A stretch of 64,000 bases of DNA, taken from Colwellia sp. GTDB lineage: Bacteria; Pseudomonadota; Gammaproteobacteria; Enterobacterales; Alteromonadaceae. Below the pieces are notes generated by a model, which saw only the letters and a list, made by a program, of their open reading frames with translations, searched no databases and was not told the DNA's origin. The stretch covers positions 1 to 64,000 of the forward strand of contig JABSOX010000022.1 of assembly GCA_013215655.1 (NCBI GenBank), written 5' to 3'. This document shows positions 17,491 to 26,495 of the stretch, piece after piece; positions within the stretch are counted from its first letter, which is position 1; every line of letters starts with the position of its first letter. The position numbers and the translations under genes are program-made.

Positions 17491-20400
17491 ATGAAACTTA
17501 CCTCAAGTGCCTTAACAAATCCTGCTGCAGTTGCCGTCGGTGTTGCTCTTATATTACTCGTTGGCATGTTAAGTCTGTTTAAACTTCCCGTGCAATTATT
17601 TCCTGATATTGAAAGACCACGCATTGCTATTCAAACCTTTTGGCGCGCAGCCTCGCCTTTGGAAGTTGAATCTGAGTTGATTGAACCACAAGAGCAAGTA
17701 CTGAGAGGTATCCCTGGTTTGAGCTCAATGAACGCCTTTGCCAATAGAGGTAGCTCTTTTATCAATTTAGAGTTTGGTGTTGATACCAATATGGAACAAA
17801 CGCTGATTGAAGTGATCAGCCGGATGACAAGAATTCCTAATTTACCACGTGACGCTAGGCCACCACGTATCATGCTTGGTGGATTTGGTGGTGGTACACC
17901 CGCGTTAACATTTTTCTTTTTACAAGCTCTTCCAGGTAATGACAAACCCATTGCTGAATATATAGACTTTACCAACGATACTATTCGTCCGCGACTTGAA
18001 GCTATTGAAGGTGTATCAAGTGTACAAACCTTTACTGCAAATAACCGCGAAGAATTACAAATTAGATATGACCCCGTTAAAGCGGCTGAATACGGTATTC
18101 AAATCCCGCAGTTAATCGCACTAGTCACAGCATCAACTGATGTTTCCGGCGGTTTTGTTGATGTAGGTCGCCGACAATATACACTTAGGTATAATGGTAA
18201 ATATCGTGTCGAAGAGTTATCCAATCTTATTTTGGAATCAAGAAATGGCAGTAATATTCGCCTTAGTGATATAGCCACCGTTGAAGTGCGTCGTAATGAC
18301 CGTCAAAACTTAGCCGTACAAAATGGTAATCCTGCATTTTCAATGCGCATTGACCGAGCTAATGGGGCCAATGTTTTAGATACACTTAATCGGGTAAAAG
18401 CTGAAGTTGAAAAACTCAATACAGAAGTATTGGCAGATAAGAAGCTGGTAATGGTGCAATCTTTTGATGCATCTGTATTTATCTACCGTGCAATTAATCT
18501 TGTTACTAGTAACCTATTTGCCGGTATTATTTTGTCATTATCGGTGTTGTGGTTTTTTATTCGACGAATGCGCGCAACACTTATTATTGCCACAGCGATT
18601 CCGATCAGCTTATTAAGCACCTTTATTGTTTTAGAAATTACTGGACGCTCTCTTAATGTTATTTCATTAGCAGGTTTAGCATTTGCTGTTGGCATGGTAT
18701 TGGATGCCGCTATCGTGGTCCTAGAAAACATTTTACGAATGCGAGACAAAGGCTTAAATGAGCATGATAGTGCTGAGCAGGGCGCTCAACAGGTATGGGG
18801 AGCGCTACTTGCTTCAACGGCGACAACGGTTGCTATTTTCTTACCGGTATTCTTTTTAAAGGGCATCGAAGGTCAGTTATTTGGTGATTTGGCGTTAACC
18901 ATTGCCATCGCGGTTTCTGTTTCCTTAATTGTCGCTGCCGTTTTATTACCGGTATTATCTAAATATTTTCTTAAAGATCAAAATGTAGTTGACCCAAATA
19001 TTAAGCTTTGGCAACGCATTACTTCCGGTGTAATGTCAATAACCAATACATCTCGTAAACGTGTCTTGCTCTCAACTTGTTTGTTATGTATTCCTCTGAT
19101 TATTAGTTACGTAGCTATGCCTAAACTCGATTATTTACCACCAGTTAAACGTGATGCAGTCGATGCCAATTTGCAATTTCCTCCTGGGGCAAATATTGAA
19201 ACTATTGAAAAAGAAGTGATTAATCCGATAGTGCAGCGTTTAAAACCCTATATGGATGGCACAAAAGAACCTGCGTTAAAGAACTATTATATTTTTAGCG
19301 GGCCATTTGGTGGCAGTCTTGGCGTTCGTGCAAAAGATCAATCAAAAGTTGATGAGCTGCTTGCTCTTGTTAAGGAGGAGATTTTAGTAGACCTACCTGA
19401 TACTCGTGTCTTTGCTCGACAAGGAAACCTTTTTGGTGGTTTTGGTGGTGGTCGCCAAGTGAGAATAATTTTACAGTCAAAAGATACTTATGCTTTACAA
19501 AATGTCGCTCGTCAAGGATTAGACTGGGTTAAAGAAGCCATACCGGGAGCAAGTGTCCGCGCGAACCCGGGTCTTGAAATGTCTGAGCCTGAACTGCGTT
19601 TGACACCCAATGACCGTAATATTTTAGAGCAAGGTTGGAATCGCAGAGATTTAGGTCGAGTAGTACGTACCATGGGTGATGGTTTATTTGTTGGTGAATA
19701 CTTCAATGGTAGCAAAAGGCTTAACATGATCTTACGTGCAGAGGGCTGGGATGATCCCGACAACCTTGGTGATGTTCCGATTATGACAGCTAATGGTTCA
19801 ATTACGCAATTGGGTGAACTGGTTGATATACAACGCACAGTTGGCCCATCTCGCTTAACCAGAATCGATGGGCACCGCACCATAACACTCAATGTAAATC
19901 CACCTGAAGGCTGGTCTTTAGAGGAAACTATTGCTGCGTTAAAGTCTGAAGTTGAACCAAAGCTTAAGGAAATTATGCCTGAAGATGGCAATATTTTATT
20001 TGGTGGTAGCGCGGATCAACTTGAAAAGGCAATCAGCATTATGGCGGATAACTTTGCTTTTGCCTTGGTCATCTTATTTTTATTGATGGCGGCCTTATTT
20101 AAGTCAATTAAAGACAGTTTACTGGTGGTTATCACTATTCCATTGGCAACCGTAGGCGGTATTTTAGCTATTCAATTATTAAACCTTGTGGTCTTCCAAC
20201 CCTTAGATTTACTCACCATGATAGGTTTTATTATTTTACTTGGCTTGGTGGTCAACAACGCCATTCTATTAGTACATCAAACACGTATGGGACAACTTAA
20301 CGGTTTAACCCGTATTGAGGCTATAGAGCAATCCTTAAAGTTAAGGTTACGACCGATATTTATGAGTACAGCAACAAGCTTTTTTGGCATGTTACCGCTG

Positions 20401-20625
20401 TTATTAATACCGGGAGCGGGTAGTGCTATTTATCGAGGACTTGCTGCGGTTATTGTTGGCGGTTTAGCGGTTAGCACTATCTTCACCATCGTATTACTAC
20501 CTTGTTTATTACGATTAAGCCGAGCCGACTTTGGTTTTAAAGGTAGTTTGCTTAATTTAAACCAAAACTTAAATTCAAATCAAAATTCAACTGTTACAGC
20601 TGCATTAGCTGATGACAAACATTAA
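17491..20625 (+). CDS. RND-family efflux permease (AcrB/HAE-like)
   Basis: 1044 aa inner membrane proton-drug or solute antiporter with the usual 12 helices and two large periplasmic loops. Begins MKLTSSALTNPAAVAVGVAL, then VQLFPDIERPRIAIQT and the porter repeats. In helix 4 the pair equivalent to AcrB Asp407-Asp408 reads Asp405-Ala406 in GMVLDAAIVVLEN, and the helix-10 residue equivalent to Lys940 is Asn922 (GLVVNNAILLVH). The proton relay therefore differs from AcrB, as in several non-drug RND branches. GGAGAT upstream fixes the ATG at 17491; an in-frame TTG at 17440 has none. Followed 16 bases later by its adaptor. Substrate unknown. Confidence 0.95.
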   Translation: MKLTSSALTNPAAVAVGVALILLVGMLSLFKLPVQLFPDIERPRIAIQTFWRAASPLEVESELIEPQEQVLRGIPGLSSMNAFANRGSSFINLEFGVDTNMEQTLIEVISRMTRIPNLPRDARPPRIMLGGFGGGTPALTFFFLQALPGNDKPIAEYIDFTNDTIRPRLEAIEGVSSVQTFTANNREELQIRYDPVKAAEYGIQIPQLIALVTASTDVSGGFVDVGRRQYTLRYNGKYRVEELSNLILESRNGSNIRLSDIATVEVRRNDRQNLAVQNGNPAFSMRIDRANGANVLDTLNRVKAEVEKLNTEVLADKKLVMVQSFDASVFIYRAINLVTSNLFAGIILSLSVLWFFIRRMRATLIIATAIPISLLSTFIVLEITGRSLNVISLAGLAFAVGMVLDAAIVVLENILRMRDKGLNEHDSAEQGAQQVWGALLASTATTVAIFLPVFFLKGIEGQLFGDLALTIAIAVSVSLIVAAVLLPVLSKYFLKDQNVVDPNIKLWQRITSGVMSITNTSRKRVLLSTCLLCIPLIISYVAMPKLDYLPPVKRDAVDANLQFPPGANIETIEKEVINPIVQRLKPYMDGTKEPALKNYYIFSGPFGGSLGVRAKDQSKVDELLALVKEEILVDLPDTRVFARQGNLFGGFGGGRQVRIILQSKDTYALQNVARQGLDWVKEAIPGASVRANPGLEMSEPELRLTPNDRNILEQGWNRRDLGRVVRTMGDGLFVGEYFNGSKRLNMILRAEGWDDPDNLGDVPIMTANGSITQLGELVDIQRTVGPSRLTRIDGHRTITLNVNPPEGWSLEETIAALKSEVEPKLKEIMPEDGNILFGGSADQLEKAISIMADNFAFALVILFLLMAALFKSIKDSLLVVITIPLATVGGILAIQLLNLVVFQPLDLLTMIGFIILLGLVVNNAILLVHQTRMGQLNGLTRIEAIEQSLKLRLRPIFMSTATSFFGMLPLLLIPGAGSAIYRGLAAVIVGGLAVSTIFTIVLLPCLLRLSRADFGFKGSLLNLNQNLNSNQNSTVTAALADDKH

Positions 20626-20641
20626 AAGTACGGAGAGAGTC

Positions 20642-21727
20642 ATGAAAAACAATCTATCTAAAATTATATTCACTTGTTTGTTGTCTAGTCAGTTAATCAT
20701 TACAGCGAATGCTGCAGAAAGTTCTGCTGATAAGGCACAATTGGTTACTACTGAAACTGCGAAGGTTGAACAAGTAAATCCAACCATGTGGTTGCCGGGT
20801 AATGTTATTAGTCGAAAAAATTCACCTATCTCTGCGGAGCAAACAGGGTTATTGCTCTGGATTAAAGATGTTGGTAGTCAAGTCGAACAAGGGCAAGTTA
20901 TTGCTAAAATTGATAATAGACATTTAAAACTGCAACTGGCTCAGCAAAAAGCACAGGTTAAGCAGCATCAGGCAGATGTTACTTATTTAACCAGTCAGAA
21001 AAAACGGATGTCGACACTAAGTCAAAAGAATAATACCGCAGTGAGTGAACTGGAAAGAATAGTTAAAGATTTGGTGGTTGCTGAAAATGAAGTGATCGCT
21101 TTGAAAATGTTAGCTAAACAAACGGAATTAGCGATAGAGAAAACACATGTGGTAGCGCCTTTTAGTGGCAATATCAGCGAAAGGTTTGCTCATGTTGGAG
21201 AGTTAATAAGTATTGGACGACCTTTGGTGCAATTAGTTGATACCTATAATCTTGATATTAAAATTGCTGCACCGATTGCCATCGCCTCGTTTTTACAGGC
21301 TGATGCGCAGGTTATGGTTAAGTGGCAAGACAAGTTAGTGGAACTACCTATTCGTACATGGAGTAAAGCGGGCGACCAATCATCAAGAACCTTTGATGTT
21401 CGCCTTGCTGCCGACGACCTTAATTTACTTGCAGGAACAGCGGTAACTGTTTCATTACCTAAGCAGTTTCCTGGTGAAGCAACACTTGTACCGCGTGATG
21501 CCTTAATTTTACGTGAACGAGAAACCTTTGTTTTAACTATTGATGAAAATGATCAAGCTAAAAAAGTTAACGTCATGATTGGTCAAGGGGTTGGTCGTTG
21601 GGTTTCTGTTACTGGCGCATTATGGGCCGGTGATGAAGTGATAGTTCGTGGTGGCGAGCGTTTACAAGATGGTCAAAAAGTACGTATTGATCAAAGTCTA
21701 GTGGCTAAAGCTACAGCGAAGCGTTAA
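20642..21727 (+). CDS. RND periplasmic adaptor (membrane fusion protein)
   Basis: 361 aa. Signal peptide ending near ITANAAESS, then barrel-sandwich and coiled-coil regions: EQTGLLLWIKDVGSQVEQGQ, VIAKIDNRHLKLQLAQQKA, the hairpin to about residue 150, and THVVAPFSGNISERFAHVGE. It would bridge the upstream permease to a TolC-type channel; none is encoded here. GGAGAG precedes the ATG at 20642. The order permease then adaptor is reversed relative to acrAB. Operon continues into the DUF3750 gene two bases on. Confidence 0.93.
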   Translation: MKNNLSKIIFTCLLSSQLIITANAAESSADKAQLVTTETAKVEQVNPTMWLPGNVISRKNSPISAEQTGLLLWIKDVGSQVEQGQVIAKIDNRHLKLQLAQQKAQVKQHQADVTYLTSQKKRMSTLSQKNNTAVSELERIVKDLVVAENEVIALKMLAKQTELAIEKTHVVAPFSGNISERFAHVGELISIGRPLVQLVDTYNLDIKIAAPIAIASFLQADAQVMVKWQDKLVELPIRTWSKAGDQSSRTFDVRLAADDLNLLAGTAVTVSLPKQFPGEATLVPRDALILRERETFVLTIDENDQAKKVNVMIGQGVGRWVSVTGALWAGDEVIVRGGERLQDGQKVRIDQSLVAKATAKR

Positions 21728-21729
21728 GA

Positions 21730-22563
21730 ATGAGGTCGATGTTGTCCAAAGTGAGGTTGAAGTTTTTCAAAGTAAAACGTTTTTCTCACCTACGCATACT
21801 CTTAATATTTCTGATTGCTGCACTTTTTGGCGGTTCTATGGTCAGTTGTAGTAGCAATAATGAGATAACAAGTGGTTTATTAGCACCCGATCCCAAAGAA
21901 TACTCTGGCGGGGTCATACAGGTTTATTCCGCGCGAACTTGGGGTGCAAAACAAGCGGTGTCTGTGCATACTTGGTTTAGCGTTAAACGTGAAAATGATG
22001 ACTTTTATACTAGTTATGAAATTATTGGCTGGCGTTTACGACGAGATGATACGGCCTTAGTGGTTCGCACTAATAGCCCCGATCGAGATTGGTGGGGACA
22101 CCAGCCAAAACTGTTGCTTGATTATCGAGAAAGTGATGTGAATGCCTTAATCAATAAAATCGAAATCGCCGTTGAAAATTATGAATACAAAAGCGAATAT
22201 CAAGCATATCCAGGGCCTAATAGTAATACTTTTACGGCGACTATTGCTCGCGCAGTCCCTGAAATTGGCTTAGATTTACCTTCTACAGCTATTGGTAAAG
22301 ACTATAAAAGTTTAAGCAATTTTTTTGGTCGCTCAGCAAGTGGAGGACTACAGGCGTCATTTTTGGGTTTGTTTGCATTAACCATCGGCAAAGAAGAAGG
22401 ACTAGAATTTAATATTCTTGGTTTAAATTTTGAGTTTGATATATTTGATTTAGCAATTGAATTACCCGCTATTGGTCGCATCGGTCCTGATGCCGTCACG
22501 GTAGACTCCTCTCCATTTATGCCGTCTGATAGTGAAGAAAACTTAATTAAAACAGTAAACTAA
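21730..22563 (+). CDS. DUF3750 lipoprotein
   Basis: 277 aa. A basic start, one hydrophobic stretch (about 23-38) and a Cys in MVSC suggest a lipoprotein or anchored periplasmic protein. DUF3750 blocks are clear: VIQVYSARTWGAKQAVSVHT, WRLRRDDTALVV, PDRDWWGHQPKLLLDYR, PGPNSNTFTATIARAVPE and LDLPSTAIGKDYK. The conserved His, Asn and Asp recall a papain- or lipid-hydrolase-like fold, but no function is established. Directly follows the adaptor gene, so it belongs to the RND operon. Confidence 0.88.
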   Translation: MRSMLSKVRLKFFKVKRFSHLRILLIFLIAALFGGSMVSCSSNNEITSGLLAPDPKEYSGGVIQVYSARTWGAKQAVSVHTWFSVKRENDDFYTSYEIIGWRLRRDDTALVVRTNSPDRDWWGHQPKLLLDYRESDVNALINKIEIAVENYEYKSEYQAYPGPNSNTFTATIARAVPEIGLDLPSTAIGKDYKSLSNFFGRSASGGLQASFLGLFALTIGKEEGLEFNILGLNFEFDIFDLAIELPAIGRIGPDAVTVDSSPFMPSDSEENLIKTVN

Positions 22564-22593
22564 ATGTATCTGGCTTTTGAATGTTTGGCCAAC

Positions 22594-22860
22594 TATACCC
22601 GTTGCCAATCAATATGCATGTTTCAGGACTACTGAGCAATTCATGATCAAGGCGTCTCTGTTTATTTATGGTCATTCCCTTAAAAACAGAGACAACGACG
22701 AGCATGGTTTGCTCAGAAGTCCCCTCTGGGTTGGTTTATAAGTACTTTATGCCGCGTTATTCATTGTGACAAGGGAATCACCATTATCTAAAATGAATGT
22801 CTCACCTAAAGTTCTTATAATTCCAACTGAAATCACGCACTTTGAATGGTAACGGGTATA
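22594..22860. mobile_element. MITE-like palindromic element, TATACCC-ended (copy 1)
   Basis: Starts TATACCCGTTGCCAATCAA and ends with the near-complement ...TTGAATGGTAACGGGTATA; about 30 terminal bases match with a few differences. The interior (GAGCAATTCATGATCAAGGCG, and later GGGTTGGTTTATAAGTA then TTATGCCGCGTTATT) resembles the element at 35214-35443, so they are one family. No transposase inside. It ends 42 bases before the sirtuin start and supplies an upstream in-frame ATG at 22846 that should not be taken as the start. Confidence 0.75.
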
Positions 22861-22902
22861 AGCGTACTATTAAATGATAAAGGAATACATAAAGGGATTT
22901 TC

Positions 22903-23607
22903 ATGCGTAAAAATATTGTTGTCTTAAGTGGTGCAGGAATTAGTGCAGAAAGTGGTATTGAAACTTTTAGAGATGCAAATGGTCTCTGGCATGGGCATGA
23001 TGTAATGAAGGTCGCTTCCCCACAAGGTTGGCAAGAAAATCCAAAGTTGGTACTGGATTTTTATAATCAGCGCAGACGCCAATTACTTAATGTTACTCCC
23101 AATATAGCGCACGATACATTGGTTAATTTAGAGAAAATATTTAATGTCACTATTGTCACTCAAAATGTTGATGATTTACATGAGCGTGCTGGTAGTTCAA
23201 ATGTTTTGCATTTGCACGGCGAGCTTTTAAAAGCGCAAAGTACTCAATATTTTGATTTGGTTTATTCTTGTTTGAAAGATATTTCTTTAGGAGATGTCTG
23301 CGAAATGGGCAGTCAACTTCGGCCTTATATCGTTTGGTTTGGTGAAGAAGTGCCTAAATTAAATGAAGCTATCGCAGAGGTTATCAAAGCCGATATTATT
23401 GTTATTATTGGTACTTCAATGCAAGTATACCCGGCTGCTGGTTTAATATCGTTTGTCCCTAAAAATACCCCTATTTATTATATTGATCCCAGTCCTGCGG
23501 CAAATGATACTTTAGAATGTGCTGATAACGTCACCTTAATTAAGAAGAATGCTAGTCTCGGGATCATTGATTTAGTAGAGCAACTATCTAAATTTAGCGT
23601 GGTATAA
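22903..23607 (+). CDS. Sir2-family NAD-dependent deacylase (sirtuin)
   Basis: 234 aa. Removes acyl groups from protein lysines using NAD. NAD loop LSGAGISAESGIETFRD (8-24), TQNVDDLHERAG (86-97), catalytic His105 in LHLHGE, and IIGTSMQVYPAAGL near the end. Tyr54 and Arg57 in FYNQRRRQ match the residue pair that gives CobB/SIRT5 affinity for succinyl and malonyl lysine. Only Cys123 and Cys133 fall in the region where classical sirtuins have four zinc cysteines, so the zinc site is probably lost. AAGGGA fixes the ATG at 22903. Confidence 0.92.
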   Translation: MRKNIVVLSGAGISAESGIETFRDANGLWHGHDVMKVASPQGWQENPKLVLDFYNQRRRQLLNVTPNIAHDTLVNLEKIFNVTIVTQNVDDLHERAGSSNVLHLHGELLKAQSTQYFDLVYSCLKDISLGDVCEMGSQLRPYIVWFGEEVPKLNEAIAEVIKADIIVIIGTSMQVYPAAGLISFVPKNTPIYYIDPSPAANDTLECADNVTLIKKNASLGIIDLVEQLSKFSVV

Positions 23608-23697
23608 CCTAATCATTTAGTACAATCACTATAAATTCGAAATTCAATACTCTTTCCTTCTCTTTAATAGTCCTTAAAAATAACAAATGACATTTTA

Positions 23698-23771
23698 TTT
23701 GTCGACAATGTTTCGTTGATTTAACGGAATCCACTTGTTAATTTAAATATTTTATTTAAATTGTCGACAAT
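23698..23771 (+). promoter_or_regulatory. Paired TTGTCGACAA palindromes upstream of a membrane protein
   Basis: A perfect TTGTCGACAA sits at 23699-23708 and again at 23761-23770 (62 bases apart, about six turns), the second within ATTGTCGACAAT. The form TTGTNNACAA fits operators of FadR-type GntR regulators. The second copy ends 38 bases before the ATG at 23809. No regulator gene is adjacent. Confidence 0.55.
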
Positions 23772-23808
23772 ATGTGTTCTAATGATTTTTTATTATTGGA
23801 GATCCTTA

Positions 23809-24495
23809 ATGAGTTTGTATACCTTTTTTGGGGGTATTAATACCCTTTTTATATTTGTTAGTTTGTATGGTGTTTTATCACAACTTAAAACTATTTGGCG
23901 TAGGAAACTTGTCGAAGAAACTAAGCGACAATCGACGTCATTGTTATCATTAAATCAGTTTACCGTCAGTTTTTTAGCGTACTTCTCGTTTTTTATTTAT
24001 GGTTATTCCATTGAACCTTTTAATCACTTTATTGTTTGGCCAAGACTTATTGCCGCTTTTTTAGTGCTCACCATTTTGTATGAACTGTGGCTTGATAGAA
24101 AAAACCAATCAACATTAATTGTTTTTATTTTAGCAATAGCTTCTTTGATGGTCGGTATTTTTGGGCTATTTTACGGAGAGTCTTTTGTTGATGAAGGGCG
24201 TTATGTGTCGACAATTATTATTCTGGTTATTTCGGTATTAATTGCGCAAGGTTATTATCATCAAATAATGTTAATTATTAAATCACGTGGTACCGGTGCA
24301 GTTGATTTAAAAATGAGTCAGTTTATTTTGATGATGGATATATCTACAATCGCTTTTGCATTGGCTATGGGATTAGATAATGGCTGGCCATTAATTGTTC
24401 TTGCTGTGACGAGCGCAATCACCAAGTTAATAATTATGTATCTTTTTAAATGGGTGAAAGGTTGTAATCAACAACTCAAAGCAGTTGGTGACTAG
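23809..24495 (+). CDS. Multi-pass membrane protein, function unknown
   Basis: 228 aa with about seven hydrophobic helices (first FFGGINTLFIFVSLYGVLSQ; last near WPLIVLAVTSAITKLIIMYL). The two-part layout and the short loop after the first helix recall PQ-loop/SWEET-like proteins, but no PQ motif is seen and I do not assign a family. TGGAGA before ATG 23809 decides the start; an in-frame TTG at 23761 lies inside the upstream palindrome. Its stop overlaps the convergent HD-GYP stop by four bases. Confidence 0.75.
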   Translation: MSLYTFFGGINTLFIFVSLYGVLSQLKTIWRRKLVEETKRQSTSLLSLNQFTVSFLAYFSFFIYGYSIEPFNHFIVWPRLIAAFLVLTILYELWLDRKNQSTLIVFILAIASLMVGIFGLFYGESFVDEGRYVSTIIILVISVLIAQGYYHQIMLIIKSRGTGAVDLKMSQFILMMDISTIAFALAMGLDNGWPLIVLAVTSAITKLIIMYLFKWVKGCNQQLKAVGD

Positions 24496-26045
24496 CTAGT
24501 CTGACAGCCGGGAATTTGGTTAATGTCGAAATCATCAAGCTGGCTGGCATCCAATGCTTGGTGAGCAAATTCCAAATAAACTTTTTCTTTGATGAAAACC
24601 ATAAATAGGTCAGGGTCGAGGTGATCAGTCAATCTCATTTTTCCCATGATTTTTAAGGTTTCTGATAACGTTTTTGGCGCTTTATAGGGACGGTCATTAG
24701 CAGTTAGCGCCTCAAAGATATCAGCAATGGCCATCATTCTTGCTGGTATCGACATTTCATCGCGCTTTAACCCTTTAGGATAACCTGTGCCATCCATCTT
24801 TTCATGATGACCACAAGCATACTCAGGTACCCGTTGTAAGTGTTTGGGAAATGGCATCGCTTCGAGCATTTCAACAGTAACATCCATATGACCATTAATT
24901 ATTTTTCGTTCTTTTGCGTTGAGAGTGCCGCGTTTGGTGATTAAATTGTAGACTTCATCTTCTGTTAATACGGATTGTTTGGTACCGGCGATTGCCACGT
25001 GGTAACTTTTTGCTATTTGATAGACTCGTTGAATTTTATCATCATCAAAAAATTCCCCTCCCGTATTGGCGGTATTGATAAACTCTCGATCAGATTCTAG
25101 TTGCTGTAATTTTTCAACTTTATCATTTCCATCTAATTGCTGGGAGTTGTAGATATCACGGGCGGCAACTTCAAAACGTGTATTAACCAACTCTATTCTG
25201 TCGCTAATCGTTTCAAGTTTTTTGGCTTTATCCATAATATATTCAGGAGTAGCTACTTTGCCACAATCATGTAACCAAGCGGCGACACTAAGCTCATTAA
25301 AATCTTCATCTGTCATTGAAAAAGACTGTAATTCACCAGAGTCTATTCGGTGACACGCTCTGGCAAGCATCATGGTTATTTCAGGAACTCGTCGACAATG
25401 CCCCCCCGTATAAGGTGACTTTTTATCAATAGCTGAGGCGATAAGTTGTGAAAATGAATTAAATAAATTTTCCATATCATCAACTAACTCTTTATTGGTG
25501 ATAATCATACCGGCTAAAGACGTCAGGGCACTAACAACTCTTTCAATATCAGATTTAAATGCGATAACATTGCCTTTTTCATCACACGCATTGATTAGCT
25601 GGATAACACCATTTAAGTCGTCATGATGATTCTTCATCGGCAAGGTCAAGACTGACTTTGTATGATAATCGATCTTTCTATCCATCGTTTTTGCAGCACT
25701 CAAATCAAATTCTGTACAAGCATAAACATCATCAATATTAATGATCTTTCCTGACGCCGCTGAAATAGCAACGATGGCGCTATCGTTACTTTCACCGTAT
25801 TTAAAAATGGGAATATTAGGATAGTTGATTTTTTCTTTGCTGGTTCCCCCAAGATGAATGTTGAGGGTGTTATTTAATAAGGTCTTAAAAACCAATTCAT
25901 TATCAACTGATATTGAATAGATCGTACCGCCATCAGCATTCGCTAATTCCATGGCACTTTTTAGTACTTTCTCAAGCAAGGCATCGTGATTTTTCTCCGA
26001 AGATAATGCTATGCCTATTTCAATGAAATGCTCAATATTGGTCAT
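24492..26045 (-). CDS. GAF and HD-GYP domain protein, probable c-di-GMP phosphodiesterase
   Basis: 517 aa, cytoplasmic. GAF domain about residues 15-185 (SVLTLPMKNHHDDLNGVIQL is the core strand). HD-GYP domain follows: GGHCRRV at 214-220, metal-binding AWLHDCGK with His259-Asp260, HHEKMDGTGYPKGL with the GYP at 421-423, and IADIFEALTANDRPYK. The gap between HD and GYP is about 160 residues, well above the common length, so there is a helical insertion (about 275-375). Degrades c-di-GMP in response to a small ligand at the GAF domain, by family inference. Confidence 0.92.
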   Translation of the reverse strand: MTNIEHFIEIGIALSSEKNHDALLEKVLKSAMELANADGGTIYSISVDNELVFKTLLNNTLNIHLGGTSKEKINYPNIPIFKYGESNDSAIVAISAASGKIINIDDVYACTEFDLSAAKTMDRKIDYHTKSVLTLPMKNHHDDLNGVIQLINACDEKGNVIAFKSDIERVVSALTSLAGMIITNKELVDDMENLFNSFSQLIASAIDKKSPYTGGHCRRVPEITMMLARACHRIDSGELQSFSMTDEDFNELSVAAWLHDCGKVATPEYIMDKAKKLETISDRIELVNTRFEVAARDIYNSQQLDGNDKVEKLQQLESDREFINTANTGGEFFDDDKIQRVYQIAKSYHVAIAGTKQSVLTEDEVYNLITKRGTLNAKERKIINGHMDVTVEMLEAMPFPKHLQRVPEYACGHHEKMDGTGYPKGLKRDEMSIPARMMAIADIFEALTANDRPYKAPKTLSETLKIMGKMRLTDHLDPDLFMVFIKEKVYLEFAHQALDASQLDDFDINQIPGCQTS

Positions 26046-26222
26046 CTCGTACTCGGTTTCTGATGATAAATAATAAAAGTATAGAAGCTAGTATCGGTTT
26101 TAGTAATTAATAGCTAAGGAAATTGGTAATTTCAATCTATTTTATTAATCTTAAAAGATGAATCAAAACAAATTATTACCTTGTGAAGGCATTTTTATAA
26201 TATAAAAGTATTAACGATTATA

Positions 26223-26495
26223 ATGGCGATTATTTTAGCTATTGTCTTTTTAATTAGCAGTGAAAGTGATGCTTTTGAAAATGTTGATTACTTTATTTTT
26301 GATTGGCAATAAAAGCAATTAGCTGCGATCTTATTGGTAGATGATGACTTTATTGTCAATGCAATTGATGATGATAGTTTATTACGCATGAATAATGTCC
26401 TAGGTCGTTGGGTTTGGCCAAGGAATTTTCATGCATCTGTCTTCGGAAATTGATACTTCGAACGATTACGCAATGGAGTCATTAATGGATCATAT
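26223..26495 (+). pseudogene. Relic of a CHASE2 sensor-domain protein
   Basis: A single frame from an ATG at 26223 reads MAIILAIVFLISSES, FENVDYFIFDWQ, a TAA, then AAILLVDDDFIVNAIDDDSL, LGRWVWPRNFHASVFGN, a TGA, and YFERLRNGVING. The pattern DYFIFDW...V.AIDD.SL...GRW.WPR..HA is the extracellular CHASE2 domain found on adenylate cyclases and histidine kinases. Two in-frame stops and the loss of everything downstream mark it as decayed. It fills most of the 26046-26481 gap. Confidence 0.6.
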
